Positions 43,488 to 53,847 of a stretch of 64,000 nt of DNA are shown here, one piece after another. A program made the translations under genes and the position numbers. Each line of letters begins with the position of its first letter. Within the stretch, counting starts at the first letter, position 1. Source of the stretch: Anodontia alba (lineage: Eukaryota > Mollusca > Bivalvia > Lucinida > Lucinidae); NCBI GenBank assembly GCA_964016985.1, contig OZ024827.1, forward strand, positions 113,078,029-113,142,028, given 5' to 3'. Below the pieces are notes generated by a model that saw only the letters and a program-made list of their open reading frames with translations, searched no databases and was not told the origin of the DNA.

Positions 43488-45700
43488 AATGCTGACCCGT
43501 TTAATAAGCAAGACAGCCGCAGACATCAGGAGAAGATGCCTTCCCGCGGAAGCGCCATCCACCACAAGCCACCTCAGCTGCTATAGTCCGTTAAGAAAGA
43601 CAGCTGCAGACATCAGGGGAGACGCCTCCCCGCGTGAGCGCCCCACAAACCACCTTAGCTGCTGTGACCCGTAAAGCAAGACAGCCGCATACATCAGGGG
43701 GAGACGCCTTCCCATGTGAGCGCCCCACAAACTACATCAGCTGTTATGATCCGTTAAGCAAGACAGCCGCAGACATTAAGGGAAGGTGCCTTCCCGCGTG
43801 AGTGCCATACAAGCCATCTCAGCTACTAAGACCCGTTAATTAAGACAGCCGCAGACATCAGGGGTGGGAGTGGCGTCTTCCCTCGTGAGCGCCCCACAAG
43901 CTACCTCAGATGCTATGGCCCGTTGAGCAAGACATCCGCAGATACCAAGGGGAGGTGCCTTCCCGCGTGAGTGCCATACAAGCCACCTCAGCTGCTAAGG
44001 CCCGTTAAACAAGACAGCCGCAGATCTCAGGGGTGGAAGTGGCATCTTCCCTCGTGAGCGCTCCACAAGCTACCTCAGATGCTATGGCCCGTTGAGCAAG
44101 ACAGCCGCAGACATTAAGGGGAGGTGTCTTTCCGCGTGAGTGCCATACAAGCCACCTCAGCTGCTAAGGCCCGTTAAATAAGACAGCCGCAGACATCAGG
44201 GTGGGAGTGGCGTCTTCCCTCTTGAGCGCCCCACAAGCTACCTCAGATGCTATGGCGCGTTGAGCAAGACATCCGCAGACATTAAGGGGAGCTGCCTTCC
44301 CGCGTGAGTGCCATACAAGCCACCTCAGCTGCTAAGACCCGTTAAACAAGACAGCCGCAGACATCAGGGTGGGAGTGGCATCTTCCCTCTTGAGCGCCAA
44401 CAAGCTACCTCAGATGCTATGGCGCGTTGAGCAAGACATCCGCAGACATTAAGGGGAGGTGCCTTCGCGCGTGAGTGCCATAAAAGCCACCTCAGCTGCT
44501 AAGACCCGTTAAACAAGACAGCCGCAGACATCAGGATGGGAGTGGCATCTTCCCTCGTGAGCGCCCCACAGGCTACCTCAGATGCTATGGCGCGTTGAGC
44601 AAGACATCCGCAGACATTAAGGGGAGTTGCCTTCCCGCGTGAGTGCCATACAAGCCACCTCAGCTGCTAAGACCCGTTAATTAAGACAGCCGCAGACATC
44701 AGGGATGGGAGTGGCGTCTTCCCTCGTGAGCGCCCCACAAGCTACCTCAGATGCTATGGCCCGTTGAGCAAGACATCCGCAGATATCAAGGGGAGGTGCC
44801 TTCCCGCGTGAGTGCCATACAAGCCACCTCAGCTGCTAAGGCCCGTTAAATAAGACAGCCGCAGATCTCAGGGGTGGGAGTGGCATCTTCCCTCGTGAGC
44901 GCCCCACAAGCTACCTCAGATGCTATGGCCCGTTGAGCAAGACAGCCGCAGACATTAAGGGGAGGTGTCTTTCCGCGTGAGTGCCATACAAGCCACCTCA
45001 GCTGCTAAGGCCCGTTAAATAAGACAGCCGCAGACATCAGGGTGGGAGTGGCGTCTTCCCTCTTGAGCGCCCCACAAGCTACCTCAGATGCTATGGCGCG
45101 TTGAGCAAGACATCCGCAGACATTAAGGGGAGGTGCCTTCCCGCGTGAGTGCCATACAAGCCACCTCAGCTGCTAAGACCCGTTAAACAAGACAGCCGCA
45201 GACTTCAGGGTGGGAGTGGCATCTTCCCTCTTGAGTGCCCACAAGCTACCTCAGATGCTATGGCGCGTTGAGCAAGACATCCGCAGACATTAAGGGGAGG
45301 TGCCTTCGCGCGTGAGTGCCATAAAACCCACCTCAGCTGCTAAGACCCGTTAAACAAGACAGCCGCAGACATCAGGATGGGAGTGGCATCTTCCCTCGTG
45401 AGCGCCCCACAAGCTACCTCAGATGCTATGGCGCGTTGAGCAAGACATCCGCAGACATTAAGGGAAGGTGCCTTCCCGCGTGAGTTCCATACAAGTCAAC
45501 TCAGCTGCTAAGGCCCGTTAAACAAGACAACCACAAACATCGGGGGGAGGGGGGCAGGATGGGGCGCCTTTCCTCGTGAGCGCCCCACAAGCTATCTCAG
45601 CTGCTATGACCCGTTAAGCAAGACAGCCGCAGACATCAAGGGGAGGCGCCTTCCCGCATGAGCGCCCCGGAAACCAGACAGCCGCAGACATCAGGTAGGC
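43488..45700. repeat. Higher-order satellite: ~84-bp monomers in ~168-bp dimers
   Basis: About 26 monomers. Two alternating types: 'aagacagccgcagacatcag' + 'cttccctcgtgagcgcccca', and 'aagacatccgcagacattaa' + 'ccttcccgcgtgagtgccat'. Dimer starts fall at 43842, 44010, 44180, 44348, 44515, 44683, 44850, 45020, 45188, 45356 and 45524, i.e. 167-170 bp apart. Diagnostic variants show that the five-dimer block 43842-44682 repeats as 44683-45523. The array is GC-rich compared with its flanks and has no long frame. Confidence 0.85.
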
Positions 45701-45818
45701 TCACTATAGCAAGCACCCGCGGTTTAAGGAAAATATGAATCAAAGGACGGAAAGCCTAAACATGCTTAGTTGTAGAAATATTTTATAAATCAATAAAGGA
45801 AATATCATATGGTTAGTT

Positions 45819-46752
45819 TCATATCTATGGAACGCCTAGACTGCCTTATAGTCCGAGAGGATACTATACGAAGACGTCTGGTTATGCGGTACAGATATGA
45901 ATAAATGCAGTGATATTTTTAATATATGCAGTTTATCCTCTATAAATCACGGTAATTCGGCCTTTATATTCGGTTGATTTGTTCATATATGAAGTGGATT
46001 CATTATTATATTTGGCAGTTGTTTTATGGCATGCAGGTATTTCCTTACTCTATGCAGCACTATGACTGATATAATTGATGGTATTTCCGTTACATGCAGC
46101 GGTATTATTTTGTTATATACGCAGTGGTTGTGTTACACTATGCGGCAGTTTCGTTATTATATGCAGATATTATGTTACTATATGCGGTATTTCTATTTTT
46201 ATATTTCTATTATTATAGTTGGTTCGTTTGAAGGTATTTGTAATGGTTTCATTATTATATTTGGCACTGTTACCACTTCCGTATAATATGTATATCAATA
46301 ATCGATGTATGTGGTGGTATCTTCATTTTATGATGATCAAACCTACTTGTGATGATGATCTTTTCCGTCAGTAATCGGTTCTTTCGCGGAAATTGCCGAA
46401 GGACACATTCAGCGTATTCAAATCGGCAGTCAGCTCATAAAATATCTGGATATAATACCGAAACCACTGCATGTAACGAAAACACCATCAAATATATCAG
46501 TCATAGTACTACATAGAGTAAGGAAATATCTGCATGCCATAAAACAACTGCCAAATATAATAATGAATCCACTTCATATATGAACAAATCAACCGAATAT
46601 AAAGGCCGAATTATCGTGTATAACAGAGGATATACTGCACGTATTAAAAATATCACTGCATATATTCATATCTGTACAGGATATTATAACCAGACTTCTT
46701 CGTACAGTATTTGTTCGGACTATAAGGCAGTCTGGCGTTCCATACATATTAC
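45819..46752. repeat. Fold-back element, ~300-bp arms, AT-rich
   Basis: The left arm (about 45819-46110) begins 'atctatggaacgcctagact' and the right arm (about 46455-46748) ends 'agtctggcgttccatacata'. Internal landmarks pair in mirrored order, e.g. 'ttatggcatgcaggtatttc' with 'gaaatatctgcatgccataa' and 'tcatatatgaagtggattca' with 'tgaatccacttcatatatga'. The loop (46110-46455) has 'tatatgcagtat'-like iterations. Apparent frames (46026-46286, 46580-46768) follow from low stop density and are not genes. It starts about 120 bp after the satellite. Confidence 0.75.
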
Positions 46753-46868
46753 CCGTAGTACCGCGTAACTGATCTCAGTACCAAAGTACTTTCATCTGCA
46801 CAAAGCGCTGATTACTGGGGTAGTTCAAAGAAAACGCGTAGGTCCAGTACCATCAGTCAATAATAATA

Positions 46869-47077
46869 AGGCCTTCCCTGGGGAGTACCTGTTGTTCTCT
46901 TGAAATAATTCGGCATTTTTCCCTGTTCCCCAAAATTAAAATCTCGATTTTCACTGTTCCCTGTTCCCCAAAACTGCATTTGTTCCCGTGTTCCTTTGAT
47001 TTTTAGACTTTTGTTTCTTTGTACCCATGAAATTAATGGCCTTTGTCCTCTGTTCCCCAAAACCCATGGGAGGGCCT
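46869..47077. repeat. Short 'tgttccccaaaa' repeat, possible MITE
   Basis: Four or five copies of 'ctgttccccaaaa' lie between imperfect inverted ends (ggccttccctggg / cccatgggagggcc). 'caataataa' is present on both sides (46858-46867 and 47079-47087), a candidate 9-bp target duplication. A 67-codon minus frame spans it but reads as a repeat. Confidence 0.4.
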
Positions 47078-47122
47078 CAATAATAAGAATATGGAAAGTG
47101 AAAGTATGGGGAGTTGTATGTA

Positions 47123-48429
47123 CGAGGGATGTTCGAAATGAATTGCATATTTCTATCTGGAGACTTCAAATTTCAAGTTAGCCCAAAAGTACTCATTTCA
47201 TGCCCTCGAAGTACTCCCCGTGGCTAGAAATGCAAAGTTTCAGCCGATGTATCCACTTCTTGAAGGCGTCACGGTACGCTGATTTGGGCACAGTAATAAA
47301 GTACTGATGAATGGCAGATCCAAGTGCCTGTCGGGACTGATATTTCCGCCCAGCAAGGAATGCTTTCAATTTCGGAAACAAAAAGAAATCACATGGGGCA
47401 AGGCCTGGGGAATACGGGGTGTGAGGCAAAACAGTTACTTTTTCTTTCTTCAAACACGCCGTAACTATTGCGGAGGTATGAGCTGGGGCATTGTCATGTA
47501 GAAGACGGACATGTTGAAAACCAGTGGCAGGGCGTCGTTTCTGATAATACTTTTTCAGTTTCTTCAGTACTACGTCTTTGTAGTACTTTCCGGTGATGCT
47601 TTTGCCCTTTTTCACTGGCACTTTTATTGCGACTCCTTCACCAGAGAAGAAGATTGCATACAAAACCTTCCTTGTTCTCAAAGAACGTTTGGCAATTATT
47701 GGGCGTTTGCTGTGTTTAGTGGCCCAGATCATATTGCTAACCTTTCTGACGGGCTCAAAATAATGGACCCAGGTTTCATCACCTGTGACGACATTGGCAA
47801 ACCGCTTTTTGGCCACTTTAACCCGTTGCCTCTTTTGCTCGTCAGCCAACAGATGTGGCACCCATCTAGCAGAAATCTTTCTGACTTTCAAATGCTTCTT
47901 CAAAATAAGGTGAACCGTTGATAGTGATATGCCTACCTTTCGTGCAATATCACGAACTGTAAATCTGGCATCTCCTTCAATGATTTCCATTATTTTGGAA
48001 ACGATTTCTTTACGAGATGCAGATTTTGGCCTACCTGATTTCGGTGCATTTTTGATGGACTCTACACCAGACTCAAATTTCTTTTTCCACCGCCGAACTG
48101 TGCCATAAGACACACAAGAAGGTCCAAAAGCAGTAGAAATTTCTGTCATCAGCTTCTTCAAAGAACAACCAAGTTTTGAGCGAGCTTTGATGTAAGCCCG
48201 TATTTCATCTTTTTTGTCGACGCTTCTACCAACCATTTTAACTGCAGTGGTCAATGACTGCATGTATTCAAATGGCAAATTTTATGTCTTAAACTTAGTC
48301 TAACATGTACATTTATACACCATTTTGTAGATATTGAATAGCCCTATACAGGTATGTATTGGTTTTTATCGTGCCCCACGTGGATATCGAGCTAGAGGAC
48401 AATAAGCAATTCATTTCGAACATCCCTCG
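47123..48429 (-). mobile_element. mariner transposon, 1307 bp
   Basis: Inverted ends 'cgagggatgttcgaaatgaa' (47123) and its complement (to 48429) extend 24 bp and appear perfect. TA flanks both ends (47121-47122, 48430-48431). Total length and single-gene layout match mariner elements (1.3 kb, TA target). The transposase is coded on the minus strand. The intact ends and long frame indicate a fairly young copy. Confidence 0.92.
47193..48263 (-). CDS. mariner transposase (D,D34D)
   Basis: Cuts and pastes the element at TA sites. The first ATG is at 48263 and a second at 48236 (MVGRSVDKK); upstream the frame opens only from a TTG. The N-terminal half has paired helix-turn-helix regions, the second around VGISLSTVHLILKKHL. 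The catalytic triad is visible: VTGDETW, LLHDNAPAHTS and APCDFFLFPKLK. 34 residues separate the second and third Asp, the D,D34D signature of mariner. The gap between RWVPHLL and TGDETW is 20 residues; about 29 are expected from the Mos1 family pattern as I recall it. A short in-frame deletion is therefore likely and may disable the enzyme. YSPGLAPCD has Gly where Asp is common (YSPDLAPCD), outside the triad. No internal stop. Confidence 0.9.
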   Translation of the reverse strand: MQSLTTAVKMVGRSVDKKDEIRAYIKARSKLGCSLKKLMTEISTAFGPSCVSYGTVRRWKKKFESGVESIKNAPKSGRPKSASRKEIVSKIMEIIEGDARFTVRDIARKVGISLSTVHLILKKHLKVRKISARWVPHLLADEQKRQRVKVAKKRFANVVTGDETWVHYFEPVRKVSNMIWATKHSKRPIIAKRSLRTRKVLYAIFFSGEGVAIKVPVKKGKSITGKYYKDVVLKKLKKYYQKRRPATGFQHVRLLHDNAPAHTSAIVTACLKKEKVTVLPHTPYSPGLAPCDFFLFPKLKAFLAGRKYQSRQALGSAIHQYFITVPKSAYRDAFKKWIHRLKLCISSHGEYFEGMK

Positions 48430-48599
48430 TATAATTATTCAGAAACTAATTATTCAGAAACAATCTAAAAACCCGGAGTGAGTAACTTCCTATATTTGAC
48501 ACAGTACAGACGTGCATTTGGAATGGGTCCATTTTTAGTGCTGGAAAAATATCTGATAACAAGCGTTTGTAAACTAGATTTTATTTTGTGGATAACTAC

Positions 48600-48745
48600 A
48601 CATTAAATTGAGTCTGGCCACAGCATTTCATGAGCGCCGAGCGAAGACACCAAAGCGTCTTCAGGCGGACCGTGAGCGAAGATTCTGGATGCGCAGGCTG
48701 ATGTGAGACTTTACTGGGCGCACATACAGTCTTGGAGGAAATGCT
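48600..48745. repeat. MITE family J relative
   Basis: 'tctggccacagcatttcatg', 'gaagacaccaaagcgtcttc' (a small palindrome) and 'gatgcgcaggctgatgtgag' resemble 28500-28710. Ends unresolved. Confidence 0.4.
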
Positions 48746-48979
48746 GAGCAGGTTCAAATTCAATATATTCCTCTCCATAATTTTCTTATCGAAAACGGAA
48801 GTAACAGAGGTCATCATTATAATAATTATAATAGTGTTGTCATGTGACGCTATTCCTTGATTCCATTGGTTACTGGTGGCGTCAGAACCCCATAACTCTA
48901 ATATGAAGTACATGTATGTGGAGCTAGAACAAAGCCTTAAAAAAAAAACAAAAAAAAACTTGATTCAGCAACCTTTATA

Positions 48980-49540
48980 GATTGTTTTTGACTTCACTGC
49001 AGCTCGTGTCAAATGCCCTATGGCGGCCGTAAAAGTCTCCTGATACTTCATCATAGTGAAGTTTTTATTTTCCTTCGGACCATCGAGCCTATTCTTGGAA
49101 ATTCGAGTTCCGCTAAACCAATACGGTAGGGGTTGGAAGACAGCCATCACGAAAACATACCTGTATAATTTTGACCCCCTTAAACCCCACTTTTATATAT
49201 TAAAACAGGGGTATACATTATTTTTCTTATTTCTGCTCAAAAACATAGATTGTGGGTACTCGTTAGAACCGCCTCGGCGAGGCGGTTCTAACGAGTACCC
49301 ACAATCTATGTTTTGAACAGAAATATGAAAAATATCTGAAATTTTGATCAAAACATTTTCCTTTTTTGGTTGTAAAATTTTCAATATATTTGAATAGGCG
49401 TGTTTCCGTAATGGGAGGTGGGGTATACAGCCTTGCAAACTGCAATGCTGTCATATGAAGAATCTCAGTGAAACCGGGTCTCCGATTTTCGTTCTTTGTT
49501 TCCAAGACTTGCTATTATAGATTTTATTTCGTCACGAAAA
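48980..49540. repeat. Composite repeat R1-H-R2 (left copy)
   Basis: R1 (48980-49144: 'gacttcactgcagct', 'ggcggccgtaaaa', 'acttcatcat') is followed by MITE H (49145-49413) and R2 (49414-49540: 'gattttcgttctttgtttcc', 'tatagattttatt'). The same order and orientation recur at 59698-60045. R1 minus strand keeps a 40-codon frame containing NFTMMKYQETFTAAIGHL, which may derive from a gene; the right copy has indels in it. Confidence 0.6.
49145..49413. repeat. MITE family H
   Basis: Ends 'catcacgaaaacatacctgt' and 'ggcgtgtttccgtaatg'. 'aattttgacccccttaaacc' lies on the left. The central perfect hairpin 'gtgggtactcgttagaaccg' with the tip 'cctcggcgagg' is very like the core of MITE B. Compare 58070-58352. 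Confidence 0.7.
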
Positions 49541-49735
49541 CATCTATCTATCTGTCGATACTGCGTCACCCTCATCACTGAGTATTATGCGCAGGGATGC
49601 ATGCGTGAGAATAAAAAGTAAAAAAATTATAGTGAGGGCTAAAAGAGTGATAGTGAAGAATGAAAAAAAAAGATGATAGTGTTTAAGTGTTAGTATGAAT
49701 GAGATTTAAAAGCAGATTAAAAACATTATTACTTT

Positions 49736-50378
49736 CTATGGCCTTAAGTGATTGATCTTGCTCACTTCTCTCTTGAAGGAGTCAAGATCTCTTAAGAATA
49801 CAATATCTATAGGGAGCCTATTCCATAAAACAACAGTCATGGGAAAGAACGAAAACCTGTAGTAATCTGCAGAGGAAACTAAGGGGATTATTAAGGCTGT
49901 GGCGAGTGATCTTCTTGGGTCGCTCAAAATATGAAGGCATCGGCACTGCAACAAGGCCATACTGTATTTTGTAAAACATCGCGAGGCGCGAGTCATTGCG
50001 ACGGTTTTCAAGGGAGCGCCAACCGAGGTTGCCCAGCATCGCAGAAACACTATCATAGGAGGAGTATATATTTATAACCCACCGTGCTACCCTCCTTTGC
50101 ACCATTTCTATTTGGTCTATATTTTTCTTGGTATAAGGGCTCCACACGGTGGAGGCATATTCAACTTTGGGTCTAACAAATGTTTTATAGGCTAATTCTT
50201 TGACTGACTGATTTTTGGTTTTTACATTTCTTTTAACAAATCCTAAAATTTGATTAACCTTAGTGACAATTTCATTAATATGTGTATTCCAGGTCAGGTC
50301 GTTGGAAATACTTACCCCTAGGTAGCGTGCACTATCAACAGACTCCAATATCTAACCATGAAGGGTATACTGGGAGTG
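49736..50378 (-). pseudogene. Decayed LINE reverse transcriptase, C-terminal part
   Basis: Minus-strand frames carry the post-RT region of a CR1/Jockey-group polymerase: ARYLGVSISNDLTWNTHI, FVRPKVEYASTVWSPY and MVQRRVARWV, then NRLPIDIV and SFKREVSKINHLRP before the stop. The last part is in a different frame from the middle, so a frameshift lies around 49870-49930. A TAG stop (50352-50354) interrupts the frame just before ESVDSARYLG. This is the 3' half of an element whose upstream half is at 58808-59171; the two are separated by the LINE insertion. Confidence 0.85.
50234..50378. repeat. 145-bp direct repeat, left copy (target duplication of the LINE)
   Basis: Begins 'taacaaatcctaaaatttga' and ends 'aagggtatactgggagtg'. 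I compared it by eye base for base with 58663-58807 and found no difference. It is part of the older reverse transcriptase sequence. Divergence begins immediately outside both ends, as expected for a duplicated target. Confidence 0.85.
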
Positions 50379-50728
50379 AATCATTCTTGGCACGTGACCA
50401 AATATGGCGACGGTTGTGTTTTTGTTTCAGTTGGATTTCAGACTTTAAGAATGTGATTTTATTACTTTTCTGGGGGAATTTGGAATTAATTCTTAGTGAC
50501 ACGGGCTACTGTTGGAATGTACAAACTGTAGAGGTGATGAACTTTCTTTTCTAACTTTGTATTGTGTAATTTCGAGCCATGTCATATTGATCAATAGCAT
50601 AAACAGTGATGTCACATGATCTGAAAATATTCTAAGTATGAATGAACGTTAACAGTGATCACTAAAAACCCCCATGCCAAAAATTTCTAAAGTATACTGC
50701 ACGAAAAAAGAAACGTGTCTGTTTTGGT

Positions 50729-51670
50729 ATGACTTCTGAAACAACGCCACTGAGATCGACAACAAGCGTAAAGCGAGGGTTATCTACTCCAGAAGATGAA
50801 TCAGAACAAAAGAAGAATAAATTATCTGACGGTCAGGTGCTAGATACTGAGGCTGATTTATCAGACATATCTGATCTATCAATTATGGCGGATGAGACAC
50901 ACAGAGCTGGGGGTCTGGCCGTAGGGTCAGTGCCATCTGGACCGCAGATAACGCTGAAAGTGACAGATCTTCAGGCGATAGCTGAGATTCTCCGAGATTC
51001 GTTCCAACCTCAGCTTGAAGGCATGGTTAACACCATTGTGGACGGAGTGCTGAGTGGCCTTAACGAGACAATTAAAACACTGCAGATAGAGAACAGTGCT
51101 TTGAGAAAAGAAAATCAAAGCCTAAAGGACAGGGTCCAGAAACTCGAGACCAAAATGGAAGCTGCCGAGCAATACAGTAGGCGTAACTGTCTTCGCATCG
51201 CTGGTGTACCCGAAGACGAAGCTGAAAACACGGACGTGTACGTCATAGACCTCTCCAGAGCTATCGACGCAGATGTCACCCTTGAAGACATTGATCGGAG
51301 TCACCGAGTGGGGCCGATCAAAGACGGACGCAAACGGGACATTATTGTCAAGTTTACGTCGTATCGGGCCAGAAGAAAGCTGTACACAGCCAGGACCAAG
51401 ACCAGAGAGTGCGGGTATATGGGTGTGTTCATCAACGAAGACCTCATCAAATCACGTAATAAGATCTTGTTGAAGGCACGTAAGATGGTAAAAGCCGGGA
51501 ACTTGAAAAGTGCGTGGTCGAGTGACGGGACTATCCTAGTGCGCGACAAGGAGGACACTAAACACAGAATTGTGAGAGAAAGTGATCTAGTGACATTCGG
51601 GCCGGTTCCAAAACTTAAAGGCGAACTCGAACAGGATGCATCGGAAGCTTCTGGTGCCATGGTGTACTAA
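50729..51670 (+). CDS. LINE ORF1 protein (coiled coil plus RRM-like domain)
   Basis: 313 residues from an ATG. Such ORF1 proteins bind the element's RNA and act as nucleic-acid chaperones in the retrotransposition particle. Order: a polar, acidic N-terminus (to about 75), a helical segment, a coiled coil around 115-145 (heptad-rich LQIENSALRKENQSLKDRVQ), then an RRM-like 'transposase 22'-type fold with YSRRNCLRIAGVPEDE and DIDRSHRVG near residues 149-195, and a basic C-terminal region with RDIIVKFTSYRARRKLYTAR. Domain naming follows the L1 ORF1 family (known); identity here is by motif. ORF1 is visibly more GC-rich than ORF2. An alternative host origin is unlikely given its position in the element. 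Confidence 0.8.
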   Translation: MTSETTPLRSTTSVKRGLSTPEDESEQKKNKLSDGQVLDTEADLSDISDLSIMADETHRAGGLAVGSVPSGPQITLKVTDLQAIAEILRDSFQPQLEGMVNTIVDGVLSGLNETIKTLQIENSALRKENQSLKDRVQKLETKMEAAEQYSRRNCLRIAGVPEDEAENTDVYVIDLSRAIDADVTLEDIDRSHRVGPIKDGRKRDIIVKFTSYRARRKLYTARTKTRECGYMGVFINEDLIKSRNKILLKARKMVKAGNLKSAWSSDGTILVRDKEDTKHRIVRESDLVTFGPVPKLKGELEQDASEASGAMVY

Positions 51671-52500
51671 TTGTTTGCCGCGGTGCATTAGAGATTTTGA
51701 GCAGTATACATTCTTCACTTCATTGACACGGACTTTCATCTATTTCATTCATGGATAAATACTATCGCTACCTATTATACTACAGACGACAGGACTAGTA
51801 AAGTAAAGCGGTGAGCAGTCATCGCACGGGACATGCTTTGATCAGTACATAATAAACATTGGAGCATAGGCTCATTCAGAAACATGCATATCAGGCGGAG
51901 ACTCTGATTAGACTGCGCGTCCGCACAGTATGATTGGAGTACTCGCTTCGGTTTATCTTGATACCCAAACATATAACTGAGCTCTAAGCATTGACCTTGT
52001 TATGCATCGACCGATGAGGAGCCCGATCAGACTGAGTCAATGCACAGGCTGATTGGGATCTTCTCGGAATGCGCAAAGTACCTAGTTTGATCAGCTCTAT
52101 CAATGCTCAAGCTGTTATGGTCACGTGCTGTAAATGGTAACTTTTGACCAGGTACGATAGTGTTGAAAACAAATCTTAGTCTATATCAACAACCGCAAAA
52201 TTTTATGAACTATGTCTCTTACGTGCTGTACATGTACATTTAGTGCCGACTGTTGCTTGGAACTGTACTACATTTATTTGTATTAGGCCACCATATAGTT
52301 TTTCATTAGTAGCAAATGGCCCTTATAGGGAATTATCTATGGTTCTGACTTAACTTAGTAGACTATACTATCTTTGTATGATTATGTTTGTATACCAAAT
52401 TATCAAAATGTTGCTAAAGAAAGTATGATTTGGATTAATTTGTCATAGTATCATTGTAATGTAGTGTTGTATTGTATGTTGTTGTAAAATGAATTCATGT

Positions 52501-52503
<3 letters not shown>

Positions 52504-52536
<33 letters not shown>
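52504..52536. repeat. (AC)n microsatellite
   Basis: About 16 perfect AC dinucleotides in the LINE spacer. Confidence 0.9.
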
Positions 52537-52537
<1 letters not shown>

Positions 52538-53349
52538 CTTACGCACGAACGCACGCACATCCTATCTTTATACCATTATGGATTTTTGCTTTCCAACATG
52601 TCAACTCTCGTGACTCATTAGATACGGAGTAAAGGTTATTGTAGCAATTAATGTTTTGAACTTAGGTTATGAAAATTACATGTATAATATACGTCTGCAA
52701 GAAACAGTTTGAAGTGACATCGATTGCCAAATTTAACAGAGTAGTAACAAATATGCTGTCGACCCGCAACTTTAGCCTAATGTTACGGTAAGTCTTTTGT
52801 ATCAACATTCGCTTATTCAATATCGTGTGTAGTCCAAAGGACATAATGTATTGCAACCATTCTGTATATTTAAGGGTAGGCCTTACCACTCCTTCACCTT
52901 TCGTTTCGCTGAAGGAACGGATAGGTCCTGCTCTTTTCTCTTTATGCTTATTTATTTGTTCTCTCTTCGCTGACAGACGTTATATTCAGTCTCATTGGAA
53001 TTATATCCTATCTATCACAGCTCTTTATTATTATAGCCTTAATGATTCAGTGTATGGGCCTGATTTTAGTGAGACTGTGTTCATTTTTCATTTGTTGACT
53101 TAAGCAAGCGTGACACCCTACCCTTTTCTTGGTCTTCTGTCTTTGGGGCAGAAGGCGTTTGGAAGGGGAATGGATGTCGTTATGCATATGGAATGTATGA
53201 GTATACTAATCAAACCTTGATTTAAATTTGGGCTGGTTCTCCTTTGACCTTAAGCGAAATAATCGAGAGTGATAACTGCAGTTGCATGATTATTGATATA
53301 TTTTATGATATACGAGTGTCAAATTCCTGTAATATCTTTACCTCGATTG

Positions 53350-53690
53350 TCATTTTTCTTGCTTATGTAGCTTTTGCTCATTTCGCAGCATTGTCACATT
53401 TCAAGATTGTTTTTATCAAGAATAAAGTAAATTCTTACCCTAGTGTATGCAAAATATGTTACTGCGTGCTTGTACAACTAAGGTCAATTTTAAGATATTT
53501 TGTAATGTCATTTTTCTCGCTTATGAAGTATTTGCTCGTTTTCGCATCACTAGTACATCTCAAGATTGTTCTTTCAAAATATGTTGGAATATGTTTGTAT
53601 GACATAAAATATTTCCCTTGTGTGTGCAATGATATGATACTGTATGCCTATACAACTGAAATGCATTTCAAGGTGTTTTGTGTGCATATA
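53350..53690. repeat. Diverged tandem duplication, ~165-bp unit
   Basis: 'gtcatttttcttgcttatgtag' (53349) versus 'gtcatttttctcgcttatgaag' (53507), then 'tttgctc', 'catctcaagattgt'-type and 'tgtatgc' landmarks in the same order. Both halves are AT-rich and non-coding by composition. Confidence 0.6.
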
Positions 53691-53709
53691 AATGTTATCA
53701 ATACAGCTC

Positions 53710-53712
<3 letters not shown>

Positions 53713-53741
<29 letters not shown>

Positions 53742-53847
53742 CATACATACATACATACATACATACATACATACAAACACACACACATACATACATACAT
53801 ACATACATACATACATACATACATACATACATACATACATACATACA
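53713..53847. repeat. (CATA)n microsatellite
   Basis: About 33 copies of the tetranucleotide with one interruption ('caaacacacacac', 53773-53785). All overlapping long frames here are repeat translations. Confidence 0.92.

Noticed and set aside
43488..45700. CRISPR-like spacing of short repeats
   Set aside because: Units are contiguous ~84-bp satellite monomers with no unique spacers, in eukaryotic DNA.
46026..46286. 86-codon frame with hydrophobic residues
   Set aside because: Lies in the arm and loop of the fold-back repeat; composition follows the AT-rich repeat and there is no recognisable domain.
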